From assembly GCA_033085395.1 (NCBI GenBank), contig JANQBS010000334.1:1-38675 (forward strand): 38,675 nucleotides of DNA, written 5' to 3'. The DNA comes from Xanthoparmelia taractica. Its lineage: Eukaryota; Ascomycota; Lecanoromycetes; Lecanorales; Parmeliaceae. Positions 1 through 10,521 of this stretch are shown here, piece by piece. The notes below the pieces were generated by a model. It did no database searches. It worked only from the letters and a program-made list of their open reading frames with translations, and was not told the DNA's origin. How positions within the stretch are numbered: position 1 is the stretch's first letter; every line of letters starts with the position of its first letter. The translations under genes and the position numbers were made by a program.

Positions 1-71
1 CCATACCTTTCGGTATGGTATTCGAAAAACTGGTCCCATACCATCAAATATACCACACCTTTCCGACCCGT
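1..71 (+). mobile_element. Terminal fragment of a Mutator-like MITE
   Basis: This is the right-hand end of the MITE family seen complete at 31730-32004 and 37468-37741, cut by the window edge. It ends in CCGACCCGT, where other copies have CGACTCGT, and contains the family core TTCGAAAAACTGGTCCCATA. It keeps CA and TG dinucleotides and an intact hairpin (CCATACC TTTC GGTATGG at 1-18), which the other copies have lost to C-to-T changes. It is therefore the least mutated copy here and shows best what the family looked like. The repeat block at 72 starts directly after it. Confidence 0.7.
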
Positions 72-2560
72 AATTATATGTATATAGTAGATTCTCTTTA
101 TACTGGGTTATTATTCTTGCACGATACTTCTTTCTAGACTCGTTCTCTTATCTATTAAATAGATCGTTAACAAATATACTTAATATCTCTTATCTATATT
201 AAGAGGCAATAGTTAGTATTGCGACGATATTCAACTTCGTATTATAAAATTTATCTATATAGATCTAATCTATAATAAAGTTATATTAATAATTCTCTAT
301 ACTTCCTTAATTATCTCTCTTATATAAACTTTATATAAGTCGAGCGTTATTATTATAAGAAATCTCTCTTATTTAACTCGAGCCCAATTAATCTCTACGC
401 ACTTAAGTAATTTCGCGTTAACATTTTAATATCTAATCGAGCTATATATATAAAGAATACGAAGTTATATAATCTTAAAATCTTAAAGATCTCTAAACTT
501 AGAGATTTCTATTGATATTTCCAAAATCGTGTTAATAAATTTAAAATCACGAAATTAACGGACTCTACGGAAATTCGCTTTCAGCATAGTTAGTAAATCT
601 ATATAATTTTCAGTACGATTTCCGCAGAATTCGCTAAGTTAGCAACTTCAACATTACTATTAATATAATCTTAGTATAGTTAATAAAATACTACTTACTA
701 TACTTACTATTAGTATTAGTCACGTAATTTAGCTCTATATTTAGATCTATAATTTTCTTTTATTAATAACGAGATTCGATAGCGATATATAGCGATAATT
801 TTTAACGCTATCTTGAAATAGATCTCGAGATTATAAGTTTTAGACTAAATTCTCGCGAGAATACTACCCCAAGTAATACTCGAAGTAGTGTGTAACCTAT
901 ATTATTAAGTACTTGCTACGAGGCCTTATAGAGATTTCACGTATAAAATTTATAATTATCTTATTTATTAAATTATACTATTTACATTAATAGTAACTCT
1001 ATTTATTAAATTTTCGTGTAGTTATTAACTTGATTAAATTTTATAAATATAGACGAATAAAACTAATTAGGCTAAATCGTGCTGAAACGTGCTAATCGTG
1101 CTAACCCGAAGAAAATCCCCGCCGGAATAACTTTTCAGGAAATACCGATGTCTGCGAGCTAGTTCGTTAACGTTTTAATTAGTTTTCAATTAAAACACGT
1201 AATTCGCTTTATCTTTATATGAATATATAATATCAAGTATATGTACTAAAGAGTATATCGTCTCTTTATATTAACGAATATTCTATAGAGAGAGATATTA
1301 ATATAAAAATAATAATAATAATATTTAAAAATATATTTTAATTTTAAGTTTTCTTTATTTATTTTATATTCTTTCACTTCTTTCTCTAACTTATAATCTC
1401 GTCTATATCGATATTATAAGAATTCGATAATAAATTAGCGTAGACGAAGCTAAATAATAGCTTTACTAATATAGCGTCTTTAGAAGTATATTATAATATT
1501 TTCCTCTTTTATAATAAGATATCTATATTCTCGTAGATTTTAAGCTATATCTATTCGATAATATTAGTCATTTAATATTTAAAGCTCTTTTTTTTAACGA
1601 GATCGCGAGAAAATTATTCGCGAGATAGCTACACATTAGAAATTAATTAAATATATTTCGATTCTATTAAATTTTTTATATAAAATATAAATTAGACATA
1701 AAAAAAGATTAAGTATTTATAAAATGAAAAGAAAACCGAGTATTAATAAGATTAAAAGAATTAAAATATAAAGAGAATTAAAAGAGATTATAAGCTTTAA
1801 GACTTATTTTAAGTTATAAAAGAAAAGATTAAATAATCGAATATTAGTTTAAATTAAGAAGATAAAGAATGAAAATAAGATATTAGACGCTATATTATTT
1901 CTAATATATTAGTTACTATTCTTAATATTTCTTTTAAAGCTAGAGTTAATATTAATATTTATTATTAGCGTAGAGAAGAGAGATTAATAAATCTATAAAA
2001 GCGCGAGTTATAGATATTCGTTACTTAGATATATATACTTTTTTTTAATACTTATAGATCTCTTAAAGATTATTGTTATTATTATTATATTCGCTTATTA
2101 TATTAAATACATATATTAAATAAAATAATATATCGAAATATTTATTTTAATTATTTTAGCAGCGTTTTATTCGAAGATAAATAAAGAGAGTAATAAGATT
2201 AATTTACTTTTAAAAATTAAAGATTATAATAAGATCTTTCGTAATATTCTATATAGAGATAAGTATATAGATATTTATATTAATTATAGTAATAAATTAT
2301 AGAGATTTAATATTAAGATTTAATATTAAGAGAAATTTGAACGTAGAGTACGTTAAAGACGAGAGAATTAATATATTTAGTTTTAAAGATTCTTTAAGCT
2401 TTTAAAGATTCAAAATTAAAAGACTTTATAAACTTCAGCATTAAGTTATTATAAATACTATTAAATGCTTATTTCGCTAAATAAAGTAAGAAGCTTATAT
2501 AAGATATTAATAAAAAAATAATAAAACTAAAAGTAATTAAAAATTAAAAATTAATAATCG
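72..2560 (-). pseudogene. RIP-decayed repeat A, copy 1; possible DUF3435-like recombinase
   Basis: This is a diverged direct copy of 5111-7470; corresponding blocks align in order along its length (for example 72-500 with 5114-5560, and 1690-2530 with 6615-7450). It carries about 600 extra bases near 500-1140. Read on the minus strand with in-phase TAA/TAG as former Gln/Trp, segments conserved with copy 2 include QDYITS, LYIQLD, VRRD and NNARLIQSLY around 240-480, and a basic/coiled stretch YRRDYKLEKEVKEYK near 1350-1430. The order of a Y-x-S motif, a D-x-Q-like position and a later basic stretch recalls the C-terminal part of fungal DUF3435 tyrosine recombinases. That is pattern memory, not a search, so the identity is tentative. 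The duplication itself is secure. The copy is heavily mutated and cannot be functional. Confidence 0.5.
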
Positions 2561-3881
2561 CTAGATTATCTTATCGACGAAATATTATATTATAGAATCT
2601 TATTTTTTTTTAGAGTATTATAGCGTAGCTCGTATATAAACTCGTTTTTTATAACTTTTATTATAAAATTTAAACAACGAAGATCACGTTAAATAATATC
2701 GCGTTTAAATATAATTTTTAATCTCGAGATATTTAATTTAATATAAAAGCTAATATTAATAAATTTTATTTCGACTTAATTCGATAATAGTACTCGTAAA
2801 GCGAATAAATAATTACTTCGTAATTAATATTAATTAATTATTATATACTTATTATTAGAGTTTATTATTAAAGCTTATTATAACTAATATTATAAATAAA
2901 TAAATAAAGATTAAATAATAAGCTACGAAGAGAAGATAATAGAAGATAATATTTCTCGCGCTAAGAATTAGCGCGATAATCGATTATTCGATTTAAATAT
3001 TATATATTATATATTATATTAACTATTAGGATTTATTGAGATATAAATATAGTCTTAAAGTAAGCTTATAAAATATTAAAAGTATATATAATTAGATAGA
3101 ATTATTTATAAAATTAATATAAGATTCGATTATTCTTCGATTATAAGATAGTTTAAAGCTTAACTAAAATTTATATAATCGTTCTTCTTTCGTTATTCGT
3201 CTTATATATTTTAATTAATTATTTTTTATTAGACTATTTCCTAATTTTATTATTCTTAAAGTTAGTTATTAATTTCTTTTATTTTCTCTCTCTCTTTATT
3301 TAATATTATTTAAAGTTATTATAAATAATATAAGCTATTAAGAGATAGTACTAAAATTATATTAAAAGATATTTCTAATATAACTCGGTACTTAAATAAT
3401 TATATATTTAGAAAGTAGAGTTATAAAGCTTTATTTATCTCGATTCGTTTATATGTATATTTAATATTTTTAAAATTATTTTTATAACTTAATATCTAAA
3501 GATTCTACTTAAATTATAATAAAATTAATAAAAAGAATAATTATCGTTAATAGAATTTAAGCTAAATATATAATTTAATTAAGAACTCGCTTTATCTAAA
3601 AACTCTTTTATTATACAGTAAATAATATACTTATATATAACAAAAATAAGACTTAATTAATAATAGATAAAAAAGCGATATATTTATTATATATTTAAAC
3701 TATCTTTATAATCGTATTGTTCTCCTTATTATCGTTCTCTTTAGAATTATTTTTCTTAATCTTTATAAAATTATAAGTTTAAGAATAAATTATCTCTCTT
3801 CGTATTTTTTATCTAAAATCTTATTATTAAATAGTAATTATATATCTTTTTATTTTTCTATAATAAACGTATTACTCTTTT
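2561..3881. other. RIP-mutated sequence, unassigned
   Basis: Very AT-rich sequence with almost no CA or TG and frequent CG, so RIP-treated repeat DNA. I found no conserved motif I trust on either strand and no match to the other repeats here. It lies between the end of repeat A copy 1 and the solo LTR, and may be one older element continuing past 4024. Confidence 0.6.
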
Positions 3882-4023
3882 TGTCACGGTTTTGGCATGT
3901 GCTCTCCGAATGCCAAGCCCGATGTGAATCAATGTTGCTCCGGAGAAGAGTTTTCAGAGTCTTCGTAGCATATTCAGTCAATGGAAGCAGTCAATCCCAC
4001 TACACGTCCATTCGTTCGTGACA
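3882..4023 (+). mobile_element. Solo LTR with intact 5-bp target duplication
   Basis: A 142-bp island of ordinary base composition inside RIP-mutated DNA. It begins TGTCACGGTTTT and ends CGTGACA, and is flanked by CTTTT on both sides (3877-3881 and 4024-4028). TG...CA ends plus a 5-bp duplication are the hallmarks of an LTR left by recombination between the two LTRs of a retrotransposon. Its first 12 bases equal the start of the LTR of the element at 9721-16882 read in that element's sense, but the rest differs, so it is at most a relative. It keeps many CA and TG pairs and so escaped RIP, either by inserting later or by being too short. Orientation is assigned only from that shared start. 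A MITE with 7-bp inverted ends is the alternative. Confidence 0.75.
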
Positions 4024-5110
4024 CTTTTATTTATATTAGTATTCTATTATTTCTCTTAATTAATATCGAGATTAATAAATCGAAAGATTTATATAAGCGT
4101 TATATTTATATTTATAAAACGCTTAGTTAAGACGAGAAAGCGAAACGTATTTTTTTTTTAAGATTACATTATCGCGACGTCGCGATTTTTAAGCGAGATA
4201 GCTAAAGAGTATTAGAGAATTCTATAGTTTAGATACTCTCGCTTAAATCATTACGAGTTTATTGATATTATAAGAAATTAAGAGAATAAAAAAGAAAATT
4301 ATATTAAACTAATAATAAGACTAGTAATAAATAAACTTTTAAATATAATTAATTTTTTAACTTATCTATATATATCTTTATTTAAAGAATTAATTAAGTA
4401 CTTAAGAGTAATAAGCTTAGAGTTATCTCGTATAAGCTCGTTTAAATAAATAGTATATATATTATTTTCGAAATATTATAGTTAATTATCTTACTTATTA
4501 GCTAGCTATTGAAATATTAAACGTTATTATCTCGACTCGTAATAGTCTCTATTATTACGACTTTTATTATTAATAAGTTTTAAATAATATAACTTCGAAA
4601 AGTCGAGAATATTAAAAATTATCGTCGCTACGCGAAGCTTATATATCTTATTAAAATATAAGCTATAGATCGCTTTAGAGATCTTATAATAATAATTCTT
4701 AATATTTTTTTATATCGCGTAAAATACTTCGCTTTAATCTAATTCTAGGTAATTTAATTTATATTTTAAAGTATTTTCTTTTAATTCTCGTTTAGCGAAT
4801 AAATAATCTTTTTTATTTTATATAATAAAAGTTTAATAAGTATATTATCGTTATTAATAATTCTAGATATAACTATTTATTAAATTATTAATTTCTCTAA
4901 AACTAGCTATATCTTATTAATAAATCGCTTTAACTCGTTATTTAATAGATTATAAAGATAAACTTCTATATTCTCTATTTTCCTCTCGATTACACGATAT
5001 ATCTTTTCTGTTATCTTAAATATATCGCACTAATTCGTCTCTTGAGACTACTTAATTACTTTAATTATTTTTACTATATTAATAAACGATTTACTTTATA
5101 GCATAATCGA
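4024..5110. other. RIP-mutated sequence, unassigned
   Basis: Continues the older DNA interrupted by the solo LTR. CA and TG are nearly absent. It contains a perfect 16-bp palindrome, ATCGCGACGTCGCGAT, at 4171-4186. Protein-like stretches appear on the minus strand around 4620-4720, but I recognise no domain. Confidence 0.5.
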
Positions 5111-7470
5111 ATAATTATATATATATAGTAGATTCTCTTTATATTAGATCGTTATTTTCTTATAATACTTTCTATTAGATTTATACTTTCTCTTTATATT
5201 ATCTAGATTATTAATAATAATATAAGATGACTTTTTCTTATAGTCGAAGATAAGTATAGATATTAACGCGATATTCGACTGGGTATTATAAAACTCGTCG
5301 ATATAAATCTAATCGAGAGTAAAATTATATTTATAAATATTCTTAATTTTTTTTTATATAGATTTTATATAAATCGAGTATTATTAATATTAAGAATCTC
5401 TTTTATTATACTTAAGCTTTATCGCTCTCTACGTATTTAAGTAATTTTATATTTATAATAATTAAAAGCTTCGCGTTAATATTTTAATATCTAGTTAAGC
5501 TATATATATAAAAGACGCGAAATTATATAATCTTATAATTTTTAAATTCTATAAGCTTAGTTATTTCTATAAGCTAATTTATAAACGTTTTAGCTAAAAC
5601 GATTACTAAAAAGAATCTGAATTTAGATATTATTCGAGCTACCTAATTAGCTTCGTCTTTATATAAATATATAATATCGAATATGTAAGTCGAAAAATAT
5701 ATCGTTTTTCTATTTTTACGAAGTTTTTATAATAAAAGATATTTATTAAAAAAGCGAGAGTTATAAAAGTCTTCGATAATAATAATATCGAAGTATTCTT
5801 TAAGAGTATTTTATTATAGTATAAATTATTTCTCGAAGATCTAATTTATAAGAAGTATTAATATCTAAGAAATTATCTATATTAATAAGTTTAATTTTAA
5901 TTCCAAATCGAATAATTAAGTTAGATATTATATAGAGATTAAATATATTTATCTTTCTAAAGTTAGACTTATCTATATTAATTGTTTCTTTGTATAGATT
6001 TATTTAAAAACGTCTTTATATTATATTATATAATTAATAACTATATAAGCGAATAGAGATTAAGTCTCTATCTAGATTTAAAATATATTATAAGTCTTAA
6101 AAGAATCGTGTATTATTAATACTTCTATTATTACGGCGAAGCTATAAGACTTATTCTATTATTTTTAACTATTATTTAATTATTAAAATCTCTTCTTATC
6201 TTTTAGCTTAGTTTTTTTATAATATTAATTAATAAAAAAAAGAAATAATAGTATTTAAAGATATACTTTAATTCTAAATTTTCTTAATCTAGCTTTATAT
6301 TTTATTATATCTTTTTCTAACTTATAATTTTATCTATATCGATATCGTAAGAGTTAATTAATTAATAAGCGTAATTTAGACTAATCGAGAGCTCTTCTAA
6401 TATAGAATCTCTAGAAGTAATTACGCTTCTTCTTTATTATAATAGAAACCCATTATTATTATAAATTTTAAATTATATCTCGATAGCGACGTTAATTATT
6501 AGATCTTTAACGCGCTTTTTTTTTTATAAGATAACGAAGAATTTACGGGCGAGATTTATTCTTATTAAAGCTTAGACGAACAATTTACAAATCTATTTAA
6601 TTTTCTTTATAAAGTTTAAATAATTTAGATAATAAAATAAAAGAAGAACGAGCGATAATAGATTTAAAAGAAGACGAAGTATTAAGAGAATTATAAGAAA
6701 TAATAAACTTCGAGACTTACGTTTACTTAAAAATAAAAAAGATTAAATATTCGAATATCTCGTTAAATCGAGAAGATAAAGAATATAAGCGAATTAATAA
6801 CTCTCGCGTAATTCTAAATATATTAACTTTAATTTTTAACGTTTTAATTAATATTAGAATTAATATTAATATATATTATTAGCGTAGGAAAACGAGATTA
6901 ATAAACTCGTAATTACGCGATGTAAGAATATTTACTACTTAGATATATATACTCGCTTTTAATACTTATAAGTCTCTTAAAGATTATTAATATTCTTAAT
7001 ATACTTACTCCTATTATTAGCTTAATAATTAAAGCGAAATAATACGTAAAAATTTTATTTTTATTATCTTAGAAACGCTTAATACGAAGATAAATTAAGA
7101 GCGCTTTATAACTAATTTATTTTTAAAGATTAAAGATTATAATTAAATCTAATATTAACTTCTATATAAAAATAAGAATATAATCGTTTATATTATTAAT
7201 AATAATAATTTATAGATATTTAATATTAGAAAGATTTTAAGTAAATAGTATAATAAGATTAAAAGAATTTATCTTCTTAATTCTAGAGAGCTTTTAAGCT
7301 TTCGTAGGTTCTAATTTAAAAGATTCGATAAATCCTCTTTTAATCGCGTCTCGATATATTTATTTAATAGATATCTCGTTAATAAAAAAAGAATAATTTT
7401 TATAAGACTCTTATAAAGAAAGATTAATTATAGATTAATATATAATTAGAAATAAATAATAATTAAATAA
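5111..7470 (-). pseudogene. RIP-decayed repeat A, copy 2; possible DUF3435-like recombinase
   Basis: Second direct copy of repeat A. It has about 500 bases near 5710-6235 that copy 1 lacks, and lacks copy 1's extra block at 500-1140. On the minus strand, a frame broken mostly by TAA/TAG runs from about 5700 down to 5110. It includes RRSQLGSS, then KLAYRNN with a following Tyr (about 5563-5583), QDYIISRLLYIQL (about 5500-5540) and ITQIRRERQSLS. An R-R, then L-(G/A)-H/Y, then Y-x-S order is what I would expect of a DUF3435-type tyrosine recombinase with RIP changes (His codon CAT to TAT). Upstream conserved stretches are LLRYRYRQNYKLEKD (about 6290-6350) and SLRDLQVLK (about 6970). The product assignment is tentative. 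The repeat and decay are clear. Confidence 0.5.
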
Positions 7471-7579
7471 TCTCAATAACAATTAATTTTATTTATCTAT
7501 AATTATCTTTTATACTCTATTTTTAATAATTATTTTAATATAATTAACCCGTAAACTCGTTTTTAATAGCTTTAAATAT

Positions 7580-7705
7580 ATCAAAATATGAAATAAAACA
7601 CGTAGTAGTTGTATTAACTAAGGAGTACTAGCTAGGAAAGCGAGACTATAAGGCACGCCTTAGCGTGTCACGTGATCTAGTCACGTGACCCGAGTTTCAA
7701 TAAAA
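7580..7705. other. Non-RIP island with nested hairpins and paired CACGTG
   Basis: This short block keeps CA and TG pairs while DNA on both sides does not. It holds a 9-bp perfect inverted repeat, GTCACGTGA / TCACGTGAC, with a 5-base spacer at 7667-7689, giving two CACGTG boxes. Directly before it are two overlapping small inverted repeats: AAGGC-AC-GCCTT (7650-7661) and CACGC-CTTA-GCGTG (7654-7667). It marks the left edge of the decayed unit at 7706-9536. It could be a transposon end with subterminal hairpins or a leftover promoter with bHLH-type sites; I cannot decide between them. Confidence 0.5.
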
Positions 7706-8870
7706 TATACGTGATAAAAAAAAGAAGACTCTTTTAAATAATTTTATAATTAAATATAATATCTAACTTCGCGATAATTAATCTCGTATAAAAAGTATTT
7801 TCGATAGATAATACTTCTATCTATATATTATTAGTAGTAAACGTAATTAATAATATAATAATATATAGTATAATACGATAGAGAATAAAGAAGAAAATAT
7901 AAGAAAACGTGTAATAAAATAAGTAAAATAAAAGATAAAAGAAAATTAAAAGAGATTACGAAGTTTAATTCGAATATTTAACGTTAGCGATTCGCGACTT
8001 AAGTAAATATAACTATTAACTATAGTATTTATATAGTATTTAGCGATTAATTTATTATTATTTTCATTTATTAGTAACGTAATATTATTTTAATATTTAT
8101 TATATTATAATATATATAACTATAGATTTTATTTTATTATAGATTAAAAATATAGTCTAATTAAGATACGAAGATATTAATAATTATAAGTTATTATTAT
8201 ATACTTATAGAAATCGACGATAATAATAAATAAACTAATATATTTTCTTTTATTATATTCCGAAATATTTTTATATATATTACTATTAATATAAAAGATA
8301 TATATATAAATATTTTAAAATAACGAGAATTTTTTTCTATAAAATATCTACTCTTAAATTATATATTTTATATATTTAATAATCGAGTTTATTATATTAA
8401 AGTAAATATTTAAGAGTGCTTGTACTATATACGTATTTAATAGAGATATTTAATAATAACGAAAGTATTTTCTCTTTAGAATCGTTCGTTATAAACTATT
8501 TCTTATTAATAAATAGTTATCGATATAAGATTTATAAGAATTTATTAATATCTTTCATATAAATATTAAAAGAATAAAGTTAAGATTAGACTTAGCGATA
8601 AATATTAGAAATAATACGTACGTTCGCTAAACTATTAATACGTTATTAATCGTAGAAAAACGCGTATCTTATTATTAATTAATAGTAAAGAATAGAATAT
8701 AAATCGAGTATATCGCTTTTATAAAAAATAATATAAAAATAATATAAAAATAATATAAAAATAATATAAAAATAATATAAAAATAATATAAAAATAATAT
8801 AAAAATAATAATAGACTTATTAAATATCTACGAGGATATAGAAAATAAAGATCGATTCTATTATACGTAT
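7706..8870. other. RIP-mutated sequence upstream of a decayed frame
   Basis: AT-rich, CA/TG-poor sequence between the left island and the decayed plus-strand frame. It may be the 5' part of the same unit. I recognise no domain. It contains the 11-bp tandem array listed separately. Confidence 0.5.
8722..8812. repeat. 11-bp tandem repeat, about 8 copies
   Basis: The unit ATAAAAATAAT repeats head to tail about eight times with essentially no variation, inside otherwise irregular RIP-mutated DNA. The near identity of the units points to recent slippage or expansion after RIP ended here. Confidence 0.9.
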
Positions 8871-9516
8871 CTTTCGATATTATAGATAACGATATAGATA
8901 GTAATATTAATAATTTATTAGCTTTAGTTATAGAAAGAAAAGAAGATATATATTTATTCGAAGATAATACGATTATTAATTTAATATTATAGAAGTAATT
9001 AAACGAAGAGAAAATAGAGAAAGATAAGATAAATGCGATATATAGTACTCTTTATCTCTGCAATAGACTTAAGTTATAATATTATAATTATATCTTTAAT
9101 AATTAACTCTATAGAAGTATATTCGAAAGAGTGAGGCGCTAATATATTAATAAATCTATAATTTATATTAATATCTTATTCGATACGAATAACTTTTAGA
9201 ATTTATTTAAATCTCGAAAAGTTTATACGCTAACGCTATAATTTCTTAAGTCGAGATTATTTAACGATATTATTAATAGATTCTTTCGCGATATCTATTT
9301 ATAGCGATTTCGAGATAATTATAGCTTTAATAGCGCGAAATCATTAAGATATAAGATATAGAATATACGTAGCGATAATATTAACGATAACTAGACTCGC
9401 TAGTCCTTTTAAATCTATAATTTCAAACTTAAATCGAGATCGAAAATATATTATATTATTTATTTCGATATTATAAGTATTATTATTAAGTATTTAAAAG
9501 TTGAGTAAAAAGATAA
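8870..9516 (+). pseudogene. RIP-decayed reading frame, product unknown
   Basis: One plus-strand phase stays protein-like for about 215 codons if in-phase TAA/TAG are read as former Gln/Trp. It contains DIIDNDIDSNINNLLALV and VIERKEDIYLFEDNT near 8880-8970, STLYLCNRLKL near 9040, and FLKSRLFNDIINRFFRD near 9240-9290. It ends with VEQKDN before a run of true stops near 9516. The early Asp/Asn-rich acidic part and later Arg-rich part look like an ordinary soluble protein. I do not recognise the family. It is flanked by the two ordinary-composition islands at 7580-7705 and 9537-9720, which share a similar TAGTCACG..CGAG string, so the three may form one transposon. Confidence 0.45.
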
Positions 9517-9536
9517 TTGATTTCTTCTAACGAAAA

Positions 9537-9720
9537 CTACTATCTAAATACTACTTGCTTCGACCGAGATAGGTACTAGTCACGATCGAGATAGGTACTA
9601 GTCACGACCGAGATAGATACTGGTTAGGTACTAGCATTAGGCAGATACTAATAATTCGTAATAACCTATCGAGCAACGGGAAAAAACCCAGCGCCCTCGC
9701 TAATCAACGAGGCCCCTTTA
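9537..9720. other. Non-RIP island next to the left LTR of gypsy element 1
   Basis: A block of normal composition with CA and TG retained. It includes the 22-bp tandem array and a segment with GC-rich inverted bits such as CCCTCGCTAATCAACGAGG. It ends in CTTTA, the target duplication of the gypsy element. Its continuation on the far side of that element, from 16883 on, is RIP-mutated, so composition changes sharply at the former insertion point. Confidence 0.6.
9561..9626 (+). repeat. 22-bp tandem repeat, 3 units
   Basis: The unit CGACCGAGATAGGTACTAGT plus CA occurs at 9561-9582, 9583-9604 and 9605-9626. Unit 2 has one transition and unit 3 three transitions against unit 1. A partial fourth unit (GGTACTAGCA) follows. 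The string TAGTCACG..CGAG also occurs around 7679-7693 in the left island, which hints that both islands are subterminal parts of one element. Confidence 0.85.
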
Positions 9721-9893
9721 TGTCATGGGAAATGATCTTGGAATTGATGATTGAAAAGTCTGTGGAATTCTAAGGGCCGTAGGGCGGAGATCATGCTGAG
9801 AGACTAATATAAATTTGACCTAGCCTCCCCGATCTTCCCGGAATATTCTTTCTCGAAAAGTCTTTGACATTAATATATAAGAAAACCATAACA
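9721..9893 (-). repeat. 3' LTR (in element sense) of gypsy element 1
   Basis: This 173-bp LTR has TG...CA-type ends, TGTCATGGGA to ATAACA on the plus strand. Against the other LTR it differs at 19 positions, all transitions. Its outer part (first ~80 bases) is unmutated, while 13 RIP-type changes fall in the part next to the element interior. Confidence 0.95.
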
Positions 9894-10350
9894 ATATTCT
9901 ATGACAACAAGAAAAAAATAAGCGATCTCGCTTACTTAGATATGTATTAAAATTAATCTTAATTGTCAGCGTGAGTATTAGCGATAAATTATTAGAAAAC
10001 TAGTAATAGTAAGATTATATTAACGGCTTAAAGCATATAGTGTAGAAGTAGTTAGAATATCATAATAATAATAATATTATTAATTGATATCTTCCTTCAA
10101 TAATCACATAAATGCTATTAAGTTAAGGGGAATTATATTCTCGATCGATAAAACTTGTTAAGTTATTTGAATATAGCAGTGAGGTGAGTAGATGTGATAT
10201 GAATATTATAAGGGCGTGTATCTACTATGATATTGAGTGTAATTCTCGAATCTTTTAATATTAATAATGAGATGTTCGGCTTACAAATCCCTTTATTGAG
10301 TTAGATAAGTATATCGTAAGTTAAACAGCATTAGTAGTAGCGATTATATT
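9894..10350 (-). other. 3' untranslated region of gypsy element 1
   Basis: Sequence between the chromodomain end and the LTR. It retains more TG and CA than the coding part and has no frame I can extend. No polypurine tract is visible next to the LTR; in element sense the last bases read CATAGAATAT. Confidence 0.6.
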
Positions 10351-10521
10351 CTTATATTGCCGTACTAAGTCATCGGAGTTAATAAGATCTTTAACGTTAT
10401 ATTATTAATTATATTTAGGCCCGTATTTCAATTATCTAATAAGATATTGCGTGATATAATCTCTGCCTTTTCGGATAACTCGCTTATTGAGAATTCGCTC
10501 TACTTCTTAGAACTTATACTC
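10351..10521 (-). pseudogene. Chromodomain at the C-terminus of the integrase (element 1)
   Basis: 57 codons on the minus strand fit a fungal retrotransposon chromodomain. Stretches visible with stops left in place are EVERILNKRVIRKGRDYIT, QYLIR*LKYGP, KYN**YNVKDL and DDLVRQYK. The stops at R*LKYGP and N**YN fall where such domains have Trp (W-K-Y-G and a later W), which TGG to TAG by RIP explains. Chromodomains of this class bind methylated histone H3 and are thought to guide integration into heterochromatin. An aspartate/leucine-rich final helix (DDLVRQYK) completes the usual fold. Confidence 0.85.

Noticed and set aside
6650..7330. Plus-strand protein in repeat A (a phase reading YY*RRKTRLINS)
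   Set aside because: Both strands are partly open because RIP removed codon variety. The minus strand has stronger conserved blocks between the copies and continues the recombinase-like frame, so I preferred it, without certainty.
7580..7705. Helitron 3' end (hairpin followed by CTAG on the minus strand)
   Set aside because: A hairpin and a CTRR-like CTAG are present but widely spaced, and no TC start, Rep or helicase sequence is found.
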